Part shown: positions 29,612-39,686 of the stretch, one piece after another
How the letters are laid out: the number at the start of each line of letters is the position of its first letter
Numbering within the stretch: the first letter of the stretch is position 1
Assembly (NCBI RefSeq): GCF_000230895.2
Contig: NC_016604.1
Location: forward strand, 3,410,001 to 3,474,000
From: Mycolicibacterium rhodesiae NBB3
GTDB lineage: Bacteria; Actinomycetota; Actinomycetes; Mycobacteriales; Mycobacteriaceae
Direction of reading: 5' to 3'
Length of the DNA: 64,000 bases
Notes under the pieces: generated by a model
Database searches by the model: none
What the model was told of the DNA's origin: nothing
The model's input: the letters and a program-made list of their open reading frames with translations, nothing else
Made by a program: the position numbers and the translations under genes

Positions 29612-31480
29612 TCAATCCTGCAGAACGGATTTCAGCGCGTCGAGCACCGCGGGATCCTCGATGGTCGACGGCACTGGCTCGTCCTTGCCGTGAGCGATGC
29701 CGCGCATCGTCTTTCTCAAGATCTTGCCCGATCGCGTCTTCGGTAGCGCGGGGACGATGTCGACCTGCTTCAGGCACGCGACCGCACCGATCTCGTCTCG
29801 CACCAATTGGACGAGCTCCTCAGCAAGACCTTCCTCGGACGTGCCCGCCGTCAGAACGACGAACCCTCGCGGAACCTGACCCTTGATTTCGTCGGCGACG
29901 CCGATCACCGCACACTCCGCGACCGCCGGGTGGGTGGCCAGCACGGCCTCGATCGATCCGGTCGAAAGCCGGTGTCCGGCAACGTTGATCACGTCATCGA
30001 TACGGCCCATGACGAATAGGTACCCGTCCTCGTCGAGATAGCCACCGTCCCCGGTGAGGTAGTAGCCGGGATGCTCGCAAAGATAGGACGCTTCGTAGCG
30101 GTCGTCATCGCCCCAGAGTGTCGGCAGGGTGCCCGGAGGCAGAGGCAATCCGATGCAGATCGCACCCTCCTCGCCGGGGGCGCAGTGCGAGCCGTCGACG
30201 TGGAGGATGCGCACGTCATAGCCTGGCATCGGCACGGTCGGCGATCCCGCCTTGATGGGCATGGGAGCCACGCCCATCGGATTGGCCGCAATCGCCCACC
30301 CGGTCTCGGTCTGCCACCAGTGGTCGACGACGGGAATACCGAGCTTTTCCGATGCCCACGCAAACGTGTCCGGATCGAGACGTTCGCCGGCCTGGAACAG
30401 ATATCTCATGCTCGACAGGTCGTAGCGACCGATGTGAGTGCCGGCAGGATCTTCCTTGCGGATGGCCCGAAGTGCAGTCGGTGCCGAAAACAGTGCCTTC
30501 ACACCGTATTCCGATACGACTCGCCAGAACGCGCCGGGGTCGGGCGTGCCGATCGGCTTGCCCTCGTACAGCACGGTCGTCGCGCCGGCCATCAGCGGCC
30601 CATAGACGATGTACGAGTGCCCGACCACCCAGCCGACGTCCGACGCCGCCCAGAACACCTCGCCCGGCGCGATGTCGTAGATGTTGCGCATACTCCACAG
30701 CAGGGCCACCGCATGTCCGCCGTTGTCGCGGACGATGCCCTTCGGCTTGCCGGTCGTACCCGACGTGTACAGCACATAGAGCGGATCGGTGGCCGCGACC
30801 GGCTCCGGATCGACGGGGTCAGCGCCGGTCAGGTCATTCCAGTCGACGTCGCGGTTCGGATTCAGCTCGCAGCGATGAGCGTCGCGCTGAACTATCACGC
30901 AGTTGCGGGGTGGGTGCTCGGCCATGTCGAGCGCGGCATCGAGCATGGGTTTGTACTCGACAGTTCGGGTCGGTTCGATGCCGCAGGACGCGGAGACGAC
31001 GACGACCGGTCGCGCATCGTCGATACGGGTGGCCAGCTCATGGGCCGCGAACCCCCCGAACACCACCGAGTGAACCGCGCCTAGTCGAGCGCATGCCAGC
31101 ATCGCGATCACCGCTTCGGGGATCATCGGCATGTAGATCACCACACGGTCGCCCCTGGCCACCCCGAGCGCACGCAGCGCCCCGGCGAATCGCGCCGTCT
31201 GGTCGAGAAGCTCGTCGTAGGTGTAGATGCGCTTCGACCCGGTAACAGGCGAGTCGTAGATCAGCGCGGCTTGGTCGCCGCGGCCGCCGTCGACGTGACG
31301 GTCCAGTGCGTTGGCGCAGGTATTGAGTTCCCCGTCCGGGAACCATCGGTAGAACGGAGGATTGGAGTCGTCGAGAATCCGCTGCGGCTTGCGGGTCCAC
31401 GTCACCGCCTCGGCCGCCTCGCCCCAGAACGTCGTCGGATCGTGGATGCTCTCGTCGAACATTTCCCGGTACCCGCGCAT
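29612..31480 (-). CDS. prpE: Propionyl-/acetyl-CoA synthetase (PrpE-like)
   Basis: ANL-superfamily ligase forming acyl-CoA from a short-chain acid, ATP and CoA. The 622 residues carry the Acs N-terminal motif region, the AMP loop YVLYTSGTTGKPKGIVRDNGG, DVGWVVGHSYI, DHWWQTETGW, the hinge GRIDDVINVAGHRLSTG and the C-terminal acetylation-site Lys in TRSGKILRKTMR. VVGHSYIVYGPL and the length favour PrpE over Acs (~650). ATG at 31480 with AAGGGAG upstream. Divergent from an alpha/beta hydrolase. Confidence 0.88.
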   Translation of the reverse strand: MRGYREMFDESIHDPTTFWGEAAEAVTWTRKPQRILDDSNPPFYRWFPDGELNTCANALDRHVDGGRGDQAALIYDSPVTGSKRIYTYDELLDQTARFAGALRALGVARGDRVVIYMPMIPEAVIAMLACARLGAVHSVVFGGFAAHELATRIDDARPVVVVSASCGIEPTRTVEYKPMLDAALDMAEHPPRNCVIVQRDAHRCELNPNRDVDWNDLTGADPVDPEPVAATDPLYVLYTSGTTGKPKGIVRDNGGHAVALLWSMRNIYDIAPGEVFWAASDVGWVVGHSYIVYGPLMAGATTVLYEGKPIGTPDPGAFWRVVSEYGVKALFSAPTALRAIRKEDPAGTHIGRYDLSSMRYLFQAGERLDPDTFAWASEKLGIPVVDHWWQTETGWAIAANPMGVAPMPIKAGSPTVPMPGYDVRILHVDGSHCAPGEEGAICIGLPLPPGTLPTLWGDDDRYEASYLCEHPGYYLTGDGGYLDEDGYLFVMGRIDDVINVAGHRLSTGSIEAVLATHPAVAECAVIGVADEIKGQVPRGFVVLTAGTSEEGLAEELVQLVRDEIGAVACLKQVDIVPALPKTRSGKILRKTMRGIAHGKDEPVPSTIEDPAVLDALKSVLQD

Positions 31481-31557
31481 GCCGGAGCGCTCCCTTCGTT
31501 TGCGTCACTGCACCGTACCGCTGCGCCAACCCGTCCGACGTCGACTTATGGCACCAA

Positions 31558-31585
31558 TTGTCGGGCCTAACGTCACCTCTATAGT
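31558..31585 (+). promoter_or_regulatory. Promoter of a leaderless alpha/beta hydrolase mRNA
   Basis: TTGTCG (31558-31563), a 16-bp spacer and TATAGT (31580-31585) form a good vegetative-type promoter. The ATG at 31593 begins 8 bases after the -10 box, where transcription would start, and no ribosome-binding site is visible. Confidence 0.6.
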
Positions 31586-31592
31586 TCGATGT

Positions 31593-32459
31593 ATGACTAC
31601 CGAACCGCCCCCGATCGAGGGTGTGCGCCGGTCGTTCGTCGAAGGCAACGGGGTGCGCTTCCACGTGACCGAGGCCGGCTCGCCGAACGGCCGCCCTGTC
31701 CTCGCACTGCACGGCTGGCCGCAGCATCACTGGGAGTGGCGTGACCTCCTGGCCGACCCGCCGGCCGGCCTGCGGATCATCGCCCCGGACCTGCCCGGAT
31801 ACGGGTGGTCGGGCCCGCCCAACCACCGCTGGGGCAAGGAGGACGTCGCCACCGATGTATTTGCCCTGCTCGATGCGCTGGGCCTCGACCGTGTGCTGCT
31901 GGTCGGCCACGACTGGGGCGCTTACATCGGCTACCGAATGGTGTTGCGCGAGCCCGAGAGGTTCGACGGATACCTGACGATGAACATGGCGCACCCCTGG
32001 CAGAAGCCCACCACCGTCCTGCCGCATCTGTGGAAGCTGTACTACCAGCTTCCGCTCGCGACCGTCGGAATGACACTGATGACCCGCACCAGATTCGTAG
32101 AGAAGGTGATACTGCGCATCGGGTCCGATATGACTCCGCAGGAGCGTCAGGTGTTCGGCGACAGCTTCCGCAATCCGGTGAGTGCCCGCGCAGGCCGGGA
32201 CACGTATCGAACCTTCCTCACCCGCGAATTGCCCTTTGCTGCAAGGAATCCCGAGACCCGCCGTGCCACTGTCCCGATCCGTGCGCTTTTCGGTGAAGGC
32301 GACGCCGCCGTCTCCGTGTCGATGGTGTCGCCGGAAACCGCGGATGCGGACGACTACACGCTGGAGACGGTCGACGCGACCCACTTCGTCGTCGATGAGC
32401 GGCCGGACCTGGTCCGTAGGAAGTTGATCGAGCTGGCTGAGGAGACGGCGGGCGTTTGA
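31593..32459 (+). CDS. Alpha/beta hydrolase, epoxide-hydrolase/dehalogenase-like
   Basis: A 288-residue hydrolase. LHGWPQHHWEWRDL gives the HGWP oxyanion motif of epoxide hydrolases. The nucleophile elbow is GHDWGAYIG, where Asp replaces the usual Ser, as in epoxide hydrolases and haloalkane dehalogenases. The cap region contains WKLYYQLPLA, and the C-terminal catalytic His is in VDATHFVVDE. ATG 31593 is favoured by the promoter position; upstream in-frame codons overlap the promoter. The substrate is unknown. Confidence 0.85.
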   Translation: MTTEPPPIEGVRRSFVEGNGVRFHVTEAGSPNGRPVLALHGWPQHHWEWRDLLADPPAGLRIIAPDLPGYGWSGPPNHRWGKEDVATDVFALLDALGLDRVLLVGHDWGAYIGYRMVLREPERFDGYLTMNMAHPWQKPTTVLPHLWKLYYQLPLATVGMTLMTRTRFVEKVILRIGSDMTPQERQVFGDSFRNPVSARAGRDTYRTFLTRELPFAARNPETRRATVPIRALFGEGDAAVSVSMVSPETADADDYTLETVDATHFVVDERPDLVRRKLIELAEETAGV

Positions 32460-32487
32460 CGCGGACTCGGCTGGGTAAGCGGTTTTC

Positions 32488-32958
32488 ATGACCGGACCCG
32501 CCGCAATCGAGAGCTCGCTGACCGTCAAGCGCGACACCACCGCCACCCGCCGCCAGGTGTGGGACGTGGTCGCCGACGGCTGGACGTATTCGCAGTGGGT
32601 GGTCGGCAACAGCCGTATGCGTGCCGTCGAGCCGACGTGGCCCGCCGCCGGCAGCAAGATCCACCACACCATCGGAATATGGCCGGTGGTCATCAACGAC
32701 GAGACGGTCGTCGAATCGTGCACGCCTGAGGAAGAACTGATCTTGCTGGCGAAGACCCGGCCGTTCGGCCAGGCGCGGATCACATTGCGGCTCCACGACG
32801 TGGGCGACGGTTGTCGCATCGAGATGGCTGAGGTGCCGGTCGGAGGGCCGCTCAATCTGATCCCGCGTCGCCTTGCGCTGGCGGCGGCGTTCCCCCGCAA
32901 TCGCGAATGCACATGGCGGCTGGCGGCGCTGGCGGAGCGCCGCACCAAACTAGAGTGA
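32488..32958 (+). CDS. SRPBCC (START-like) family protein
   Basis: A 156-residue protein with the helix-grip fold of polyketide cyclase/dehydrase-like lipid-binding proteins. The start VKRDTTATRRQVWDVVADGWTY matches the usual first strand and helix, WVVGNSRMRAV and AAGSKIHH follow, and a C-terminal helix spans about 120-150. Such proteins bind hydrophobic ligands; no catalytic residues can be named. It follows the hydrolase by 28 bp and precedes the DUF309 gene by 6 bp, suggesting one transcript. Confidence 0.78.
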   Translation: MTGPAAIESSLTVKRDTTATRRQVWDVVADGWTYSQWVVGNSRMRAVEPTWPAAGSKIHHTIGIWPVVINDETVVESCTPEEELILLAKTRPFGQARITLRLHDVGDGCRIEMAEVPVGGPLNLIPRRLALAAAFPRNRECTWRLAALAERRTKLE

Positions 32959-32964
32959 GCTGTT

Positions 32965-33441
32965 GTGGCGGAACGTGATCGCGACGAGATCGGCAAGGCC
33001 CGTAACAGTCGTCCACGCGATGAGCTGGGACGGCCGTTGCCGCACGGCAGCCAGGGTGTCCCGCGGATCCCCGACGATCTGGAGCTGACGCCGGCCGAAT
33101 CGCTGAAATATGCGCAGGAGCTGCTGGATCAGGGGCTGGCATTCAACGCGCACGAGGTGCTCGAGGCGGCATGGAAGAGCGCACCCGACGACGAGAGAAG
33201 CATGTGGCAGGGGCTGGCCCAGCTCGCCGTCGGCATCACGCATGTGCAGCGCGGAAATACCGCAGGCGCGGCGGGCGTGTTGAGCCGGGCCGCAGACCAT
33301 ATCGACGAGGCAGACCGTCCAGCTCCGCATGGCGTCGATGCCGACGGTCTGATTGGCCACGCGAACGCTCTGATCGTTGATCTTGCGCGGAACATCGACA
33401 TCGACGCCGAACGCCTTCGACCACGCCTCGTGAGCGCATAG
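32965..33441 (+). CDS. DUF309 domain protein
   Basis: Helical protein of 158 residues. DUF309 signatures are FNAHEVLEAAWKSAP (the HExxE...W pattern) and WQGLAQLAVGITHVQRGNTAGA. The N-terminal ~45 residues are charged and probably disordered (RDEIGKARNSRPRDELG). Function is unknown. GTG start at 32965. Its stop abuts the convergent kdpE stop with no intergenic space. Confidence 0.82.
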   Translation: MAERDRDEIGKARNSRPRDELGRPLPHGSQGVPRIPDDLELTPAESLKYAQELLDQGLAFNAHEVLEAAWKSAPDDERSMWQGLAQLAVGITHVQRGNTAGAAGVLSRAADHIDEADRPAPHGVDADGLIGHANALIVDLARNIDIDAERLRPRLVSA

Positions 33442-34131
33442 TCACTGCTGGAAGCGGTAGCCCATCCCGGCCTCGGTGAGCAGATGCACCGGGTGCGACG
33501 GATCGTCCTCGAGTTTGCGACGCAGCTGCGCGAGGTAGACCCGCAGATAATGCGTCTCCTTGGCGTAGGCGGGGCCCCACACTTCCTTGAGGAGCTCCTC
33601 ACGGCCGACGAGCTTGCCGCGGTTGCGCACCAGCATCTCGAGCATGCCCCATTCGGTGGGGGTCAAGTGCACCTCGGTGCCGTTCTTCGTCACCTTCTTG
33701 GCGGCAAGATCGACGGTGAACGAGGATGTTTCGACCACGGGCTCGTCGGTGTCCGACGCCGCGGCTGCTCGGCGCACCGCGGCGCGCAGCCGCGCCAGAA
33801 ACTCGTCCATGCCAAATGGTTTCGTGACGTAGTCGTCGGCGCCGGAGTCCAGCGCCTCCACCTTGTCCGACGAGTCGGTGCGCGCCGACAGCACGATCAC
33901 CGGCGCGGTCAGCCACCCGCGCAGCCCGGCAAGCACGTCGATACCGGACATGTCGGGCAGGCCGAGATCCAGTACGACGACGTCGGGGCGGTGGTCGGCG
34001 GCTGTCTTGAGGGCCTCTTCGCCGCTGGCCGCGGTGAACACTTCATAGCCGCGCACCGACAGGTTGATCCGCAGCGCCCGCAGGATCTGCGGTTCGTCGT
34101 CGATCACCAGAACTCTGGTCTTCGTTGTCAT
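33442..34131 (-). CDS. kdpE: KdpE response regulator
   Basis: OmpR-class response regulator controlling the Kdp potassium ATPase. The receiver (residues 1-120) has the acid pair D11-D12, phospho-acceptor Asp-55 in VVLDLGLPD, and Lys in DDYVTKPFG. The winged-helix domain (about 130-229) includes HLTPTEWGMLEMLVRN and ETHYLRVYLAQLRRKLE. Its ATG overlaps the kdpD stop (ATGA). In M. tuberculosis kdpDE are transcribed away from kdpFABC; here they are the last genes of the same operon. Confidence 0.95.
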   Translation of the reverse strand: MTTKTRVLVIDDEPQILRALRINLSVRGYEVFTAASGEEALKTAADHRPDVVVLDLGLPDMSGIDVLAGLRGWLTAPVIVLSARTDSSDKVEALDSGADDYVTKPFGMDEFLARLRAAVRRAAAASDTDEPVVETSSFTVDLAAKKVTKNGTEVHLTPTEWGMLEMLVRNRGKLVGREELLKEVWGPAYAKETHYLRVYLAQLRRKLEDDPSHPVHLLTEAGMGYRFQQ

Positions 34132-36665
34132 GAAGCCGCCGCCAGGTCTATCTCCACGGTGAGGCCCCCGCCGGGGGTATCGGTCGCCGATATGGTTCCG
34201 CCCATCGCCTCGACGAATCCGCGAGCCACCGAAAGGCCAAGGCCGACACCGATACTGGTGTCCTGATCGCCGAGTCGTTGGAACGGTGCGAACAACCGAT
34301 CCTCGTTGTCGCGGGGAATCCCTGGGCCCTCGTCGACGACGGCGATCAGCACCCGGTTGCCGACCTGACCCGCGGTCACCCGGATGGGGCTGTCGGGGGC
34401 GTACCGCAGCGCGTTGTCGACGAGGTTGGCCAACACCCGCTCCAGAAGGCCGCTGTCGGCCTTCGCCACGGTATCGCCCACCTCGACCTTGACGCGGTCG
34501 AGACCATGCCGTCGGAAGCCGGTCGTTCCCTTACTGATTCCGAGCAAGGCGCGCTGCACGGTCTCCTCGAGGTACACCGGTCCCAGTTCGGGCCTCAAAA
34601 CTCCGGCGGCCAGCCGCGACGAGTCCAGCAGATTGCCGACGAGCGCAGTCAGTTGATCGATCGACTCCTCGATGGTCGCGAGCAGCTCGGATGTGTCCTC
34701 GGCGGAGAAGTCGATGTCGTCGCTGCGCAGGCTCGACACCGCGGCCTTGGCGGCGGCCAGGGGGGTGCGTAGGTCGTGGCTGACCGCGGACAACAGCGAG
34801 CGCCGAAGTTCGTCGGCCTGCGAAATCGCTTCGGCCTTACCGGCTTCCTCGGCGAGTTCACGCTGCGTGACCAGACCCGCGGCCTGCTTGGCGACGGCGG
34901 TGAGTACCCGGCGATCGCGGGCGGGCAGCTTGCGCCCGGCCATCAGCATCCAGAACTCGTCGTCACCGACCTCGATCGCGGTGTCCGCGGAATCGACGTC
35001 CACACACGGGTTGTCGCCGACGCACGCGACGATTCCCGCATTCACGCGCAACATGCTGACTGCCCGTTGGGCATACGTCTCGCGAACCCGTTCGAGTAAC
35101 GTCTCGAGGTCGGCGCCACGCAACACCGAACCCGCGAACAGCGCGAGCAGTTCGGCCTCCTGCGATGCGCGCCTAGCCTCCCGCGCGCGCTTGGCAGCAT
35201 TGTCGACCAGTACCGAGACCGCAGCGGCGACGGCCAACAGGACTACCGTGGTGATCGCGTTGTCAGGTTCGGCGATTGTGAATGTGTGGCGCGGTTCGAT
35301 CAGGAAGTAGTTCAGCAGTACGCCGGACAGCACGGCTGACAGCGTCGCGGGCGCGACGCCGCCGAGAAGAGCAACGACGAGAACGCCGATGAAGAACAGC
35401 GCACTCTCGCCGCCCACGCCTAGGAACGGGTCGAGCAGGAGGACCAGGAGCGCGCAGACCGCGGACGGAACCACGGCAGCTGCAAGCCACGACGTGAGAT
35501 GACGCTGGCGCGGTGAGATCCGCGACCACAACGACTCTTTACGTGCTTCGGGGTGGGTGACCATATGGACATCGATGGGGCCCGACTGCTGCACCACGCT
35601 CGCGCCGATGCCCTCGTCGAATATCCGTGCCCACCGCGACCGTCGTGACGTGCCGATCACCAACTGGGTGGCGTTCTCGTCACGCGCGAAATCCAGGAGA
35701 GCGGCCGGTACCCCACCAACACTGTCACCGACGACGGTGTGCAAGGTGGCGCCGAGACTCACCGCCAGCTCGCGCACCCGGCCCATCTGCGGTGCCGAGA
35801 CACCCGACAGGCCGTCGCCGCGAACGACGTGCACGACCAGCAGCTCGGCGCTGGACTTCGACGCGATGCGAGATGCCCTGCGCACCAGGGTCTCCGACTC
35901 CGCGCCGCCGGTGACCGCGACGACGACGCGCTCGCGGGCCTCCCAAGTCGCGGTGATCTGGTTCTCTTCGCGGTAGCGCTCCAGCGCGGCGTCGACCTGG
36001 TCGGCCAGCCACAGCAGTGCCAGTTCGCGCAACGCCGTGAGGTTGCCCCTGCGAAAGTAGTTGGACAGCGCCGCGTCGACCCGTTCGGGTGCGTAAACAT
36101 TTCCGTGTGCGAGCCTGCGCCGCAGCGCTTCCGGTGTGATGTCCACCAGCTCGATCTGGTCGGCGGCCCGCACGATCTCGTCGGGCACCTTTTCCTGCTG
36201 CTCGATGCCGGTGATTTGGGTGACGACGTCGTTGAGGCTCTCGAGGTGTTGAACGTTGACCGTGGAGATGACGGTGATCCCGGCGGCGAGCAGTTCCTCG
36301 ACGTCCTGCCAGCGCTTCGGATTCGTGCTGCCGGGTGTGTTGGTGTGTGCCAGTTCGTCGACGAGGACGACCTGCGGCGCTCGCCTCAACACAGCCTCGA
36401 CGTCGAGTTCGGGAAACTGCTTGCCGCGGTATTCGACGAGCTTCGGTGGCACCGTCTCGATGCCTTCGATCAGGTCGGCGGTCTTCTTGCGGCCATGCGT
36501 CTCGACGACGGCGGCCACCACGTCGGTGCCGCGCTCCAGTCGGCGATGGGCCTCACCGAGCATCGCGTAGGTCTTGCCGACTCCGGGTGCGGCCCCCAGA
36601 TAGATGCGCAGCTCACCGCGCTTCCTCTGGGAGCCGGGCCGGTCGGTCACACGCCCATCATCCAC
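34128..36665 (-). CDS. kdpD: KdpD sensor histidine kinase
   Basis: Membrane sensor for potassium limitation that phosphorylates KdpE. In order: the KdpD N-terminal domain with Walker A GAAPGVGKTYAML, a Usp-like domain (RERVVVAVTGGAESE), four membrane helices of the DUF4118 type (about 395-490), a GAF-like region, the HisKA dimerisation helix with SAVSHDLRTPLAAAK carrying the phospho-His, and the ATPase with LVDNALRYAP, DEGPGIP and GVGLGLSVARGF. The reading frame opens at a GTG at 36665, overlapping kdpC by 8 bp; a GTG at 36650 is an equally possible start. Confidence 0.95.
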   Translation of the reverse strand: MDDGRVTDRPGSQRKRGELRIYLGAAPGVGKTYAMLGEAHRRLERGTDVVAAVVETHGRKKTADLIEGIETVPPKLVEYRGKQFPELDVEAVLRRAPQVVLVDELAHTNTPGSTNPKRWQDVEELLAAGITVISTVNVQHLESLNDVVTQITGIEQQEKVPDEIVRAADQIELVDITPEALRRRLAHGNVYAPERVDAALSNYFRRGNLTALRELALLWLADQVDAALERYREENQITATWEARERVVVAVTGGAESETLVRRASRIASKSSAELLVVHVVRGDGLSGVSAPQMGRVRELAVSLGATLHTVVGDSVGGVPAALLDFARDENATQLVIGTSRRSRWARIFDEGIGASVVQQSGPIDVHMVTHPEARKESLWSRISPRQRHLTSWLAAAVVPSAVCALLVLLLDPFLGVGGESALFFIGVLVVALLGGVAPATLSAVLSGVLLNYFLIEPRHTFTIAEPDNAITTVVLLAVAAAVSVLVDNAAKRAREARRASQEAELLALFAGSVLRGADLETLLERVRETYAQRAVSMLRVNAGIVACVGDNPCVDVDSADTAIEVGDDEFWMLMAGRKLPARDRRVLTAVAKQAAGLVTQRELAEEAGKAEAISQADELRRSLLSAVSHDLRTPLAAAKAAVSSLRSDDIDFSAEDTSELLATIEESIDQLTALVGNLLDSSRLAAGVLRPELGPVYLEETVQRALLGISKGTTGFRRHGLDRVKVEVGDTVAKADSGLLERVLANLVDNALRYAPDSPIRVTAGQVGNRVLIAVVDEGPGIPRDNEDRLFAPFQRLGDQDTSIGVGLGLSVARGFVEAMGGTISATDTPGGGLTVEIDLAAAS

Positions 36666-37548
36666 CGGTCACGTCAGCTTTAGCCGGATACTTCTGGTCG
36701 AGGTCCAGGTTGACCTCCAGCACGTTGACCGTGGGTTCCCCGAAGAAACCGAGGAACCTGCCATCGGTGTGGGCGGCCACGACCTCACGGATCTGGTCAG
36801 GTGTGACGCCGCGCGCCGTCGCGACGCGGTTCACCTGGATGTCGGCGTACCCGATCGAGATGTGCGGGTCGAGACCGCTTCCGCTGGCGGTGACCGCGTC
36901 CCCGGGAACGGCCGGATCGGCGGGCGCGTCGCCACGGATCGGCACGATCTGGCCGATGCTGTAATCCTCGCCAGGCATCGCGCACTCGACTCGGACGCCT
37001 TCGTAGGTGTCCAGAAATGGTGTCTGCGTGGTCGCGCATGGTTCGTTGACACTGACCACCCGTGTCGGTGTGACGACGTCGCCGCGCGCATTGCGGGGGC
37101 CGATCACCGACAGCACCGCGCCGACTCCACCGCCGGTGCAGAACGGCCGTGCCCCGTCGACACCTTCGGTCCTGCCGACGGAGGCGCTGCGCTCACAGAC
37201 GAGGGTCAGCAGGCTCTGCCTGTCGGGTGTATCGACGATGCTCTCCGGTCCCAGGTTGCTCGCGCTGGTGGCCAAGGTGTCGTAACCGTCGCCTGCTGCG
37301 GACGGCCTGCTCTGGAAGTACTGGGGGATCGTGTTGCCGTCGGCATCGGTGAACGACTGGCCGATCAGGCTGCTGCCCATCACTTTTCCGTCGACCCCGA
37401 TGAGCGATCCGTCGGCCTTGTCGTTCAGGCCCGGAAACCGCGCCAACAGCCAGATGAACACCGGATAGGCGATGCCGAGGATGACGGTGAGGACCAGCAG
37501 CGCACGCAGTGCCGCCCAGTGCTGACGAACGAGATTGGAGAGGTTCAT
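36658..37548 (-). CDS. kdpC: KdpC subunit with a ~110-residue insertion
   Basis: Single-span subunit of the KdpFABC potassium pump. The 296 residues are far longer than the ~190 typical of KdpC. The membrane helix (LLVLTVILGIAYPVFIWLLA), GSSLIGQ, FQSRPSAAG, ASNLGP and the C-terminal TASGSGLDPHIS and ARGV are all conserved, so the core is intact. Residues about 102-215 are extra and contain four Cys (118, 137, 171, 189) on the outer face, which could form disulphides. ATG 37548 has AGGG 8 bases upstream; GTG 37554 overlaps the kdpB stop and is an alternative. Confidence 0.92.
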   Translation of the reverse strand: MNLSNLVRQHWAALRALLVLTVILGIAYPVFIWLLARFPGLNDKADGSLIGVDGKVMGSSLIGQSFTDADGNTIPQYFQSRPSAAGDGYDTLATSASNLGPESIVDTPDRQSLLTLVCERSASVGRTEGVDGARPFCTGGGVGAVLSVIGPRNARGDVVTPTRVVSVNEPCATTQTPFLDTYEGVRVECAMPGEDYSIGQIVPIRGDAPADPAVPGDAVTASGSGLDPHISIGYADIQVNRVATARGVTPDQIREVVAAHTDGRFLGFFGEPTVNVLEVNLDLDQKYPAKADVTGG

Positions 37549-37550
37549 GT

Positions 37551-39686
37551 TCACATCCCTGGGAGGAATTGGATGACGAGGTCGATCAGCTTGATGCCGA
37601 TGAACGGGGCGATGATCCCGCCGAGACCGTAGATGTAGAGGTTGCGGCTCAACAGCTTCGACGCACTGGCCGGCGTGTACCGGACACCCCGCAGGGAGAG
37701 CGGTATCAGCGCGATGATGATGACCGCGTTGAAGATCACCGCCGACAGGATCGCCGACTGCGGACTGTGCAGCCGCATGACGTTCAGCAGATCCAGGCCG
37801 GGGAAGATCGCGACGAACAGCGCGGGGATGATCGCAAAGTACTTGGCGATGTCATTGGCGATGGAGAAGGTCGTCAATGCACCCCTGGTGATGAGCAGTT
37901 GCTTACCGATCTCCACGATCTCGATGAGCTTGGTCGGGTCGGAGTCCAGATCGACCATGTTGCCGGCCTCTTTGGCCGCCGAGGTACCGCTGTTCATCGC
38001 GACACCGACGTCGGCCTGCGCCAGCGCGGGAGCGTCGTTGGTGCCGTCGCCGGTCATCGCGACGAGCTTGCCGCCGGCCTGCTCCCTCTTGATCAGCGCC
38101 ATCTTGTCTTCCGGTGTGGCCTCGGCGAGGAAGTCGTCGACCCCGGCCTCATCGGCAATCGCCTTGGCGGTCAATGGGTTATCGCCGGTGATCATCACCG
38201 TGCGGATGCCCATGCGGCGCATCTCGTCGAATCGTTCACGCATGCCCTGCTTGACGACGTCCTTGAGGTGGATGACGCCGAGCACCTCGGCTTTTGCGCC
38301 GACGACCTGACCGACGACCAGCGGGGTACCGCCCGCGGCGGAGATGCCGTCGACGAGGTCGCCGAGCTGAGTGGGTACGACGTCGCCGTGGGAGCGCACC
38401 CACTCGGCCACGGTGCTCGCTGCGCCCTTGCGCAACTGGTGTCCGTCGAGGTCGACCCCGGACATCCTTGTGGTCGCGCTGAATTCGATCCAGTGGGCGG
38501 TGTCCAGTTCGCCCTGTGTGCGGGCCCGCAGGCCGTACTCCCGCTTGGCGAACACGACGATCGACCGGCCCTCCGGTGTCTCGTCGGCGAGGCTGGACAA
38601 CTGTGCCGCGTCGGCCAGCGCTTGGTCGGTCACGCCCGCGAGTGGCACGAAGGCCGTGGCCTGTCGGTTGCCCAGCGTGATGGTTCCGGTCTTGTCGAGC
38701 AGCAGCGTGTTCACGTCGCCGGCGGCTTCCACCGCGCGACCCGACATGGCGAGCACGTTGCGCTGTACCAGGCGGTCCATGCCGGCGATGCCGATCGCTG
38801 AGAGCAGCGCGCCGATCGTCGTCGGAATCAGGCACACCAGCAGCGCCACCATCACGATCCCGCTGACACCGTTACCGTTGAGCGCCAACGAGTCCGCGAC
38901 ACCGGAGTTGTTCGCCTTGGAGTAGATGGCCAGCGGCTGCAGGGTGGTGACGGCGAACACGAAGATGATCGTCAGCGAGGCCAGCAGGATGTTCAGCGCG
39001 ATCTCGTTGGGTGTCTTCTGCCGGTTGGCGCCTTCGACCAGAGCGATCATCCTGTCGATGAAGCTCTCACCCTGCTTCTGGGTGATTCTGACGATGATGC
39101 GGTCCGACAACACCGTGGTACCGCCGGTGACCGCGGAGCGATCACCACCGGATTCGCGGATGACGGGAGCCGATTCGCCGGTGATAGCCGACTCGTCCAC
39201 CGAGGCAATACCTTCCACGACATCGCCGTCACCGGGGATCGGCTGACCGGCCTCGACCACCACGATGTCGCCCTGCTGCAGCAGCGGCGCGGCGACCTCT
39301 TCCTCGCGCCCGGGTGTGCCCGGTGCCCAGCCGACAAGACGTCGCGCCATCGTCGCCGTCTTGGTCTTGCGCAACGATTCGGCCTGCGCCTTGCCGCGGC
39401 CCTCGGCGACGGCCTCGGCCAGGTTGGCGAAGATCACCGTGAGCCAAAGCCACATGACGATCAGCCAGGCGAACAACGACGGTTCGACACAGGCGAGAAT
39501 CGTGCTCCACAGCGCGCCGATCTCGACAATGAACATGACCGGGTTGCGCCACATGGTGCGTGGGTCGAGTTTGCGCAATGCGTCGGGCATTGAGCGCAGG
39601 AGCATCTTCGGATCAAGCAAGCCGTCCTGAACACGCCTGGGCGCGTCGGATTTTGGCGGTGTGGGTGCTTCGATCAGTGTTGTCAC
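37551..39686 (-). CDS. kdpB: KdpB potassium-transporting P-type ATPase
   Basis: Catalytic subunit of the Kdp pump, 711 residues. The phosphorylation motif is [12 protein letters not shown], the actuator motif is ITGESAPV, and the hinge has [37 protein letters not shown] is also present, and about seven membrane helices are visible. The GTG start overlaps the kdpA stop (GTGA), so translation is coupled. Confidence 0.97.
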   Translation of the reverse strand: MTTLIEAPTPPKSDAPRRVQDGLLDPKMLLRSMPDALRKLDPRTMWRNPVMFIVEIGALWSTILACVEPSLFAWLIVMWLWLTVIFANLAEAVAEGRGKAQAESLRKTKTATMARRLVGWAPGTPGREEEVAAPLLQQGDIVVVEAGQPIPGDGDVVEGIASVDESAITGESAPVIRESGGDRSAVTGGTTVLSDRIIVRITQKQGESFIDRMIALVEGANRQKTPNEIALNILLASLTIIFVFAVTTLQPLAIYSKANNSGVADSLALNGNGVSGIVMVALLVCLIPTTIGALLSAIGIAGMDRLVQRNVLAMSGRAVEAAGDVNTLLLDKTGTITLGNRQATAFVPLAGVTDQALADAAQLSSLADETPEGRSIVVFAKREYGLRARTQGELDTAHWIEFSATTRMSGVDLDGHQLRKGAASTVAEWVRSHGDVVPTQLGDLVDGISAAGGTPLVVGQVVGAKAEVLGVIHLKDVVKQGMRERFDEMRRMGIRTVMITGDNPLTAKAIADEAGVDDFLAEATPEDKMALIKREQAGGKLVAMTGDGTNDAPALAQADVGVAMNSGTSAAKEAGNMVDLDSDPTKLIEIVEIGKQLLITRGALTTFSIANDIAKYFAIIPALFVAIFPGLDLLNVMRLHSPQSAILSAVIFNAVIIIALIPLSLRGVRYTPASASKLLSRNLYIYGLGGIIAPFIGIKLIDLVIQFLPGM

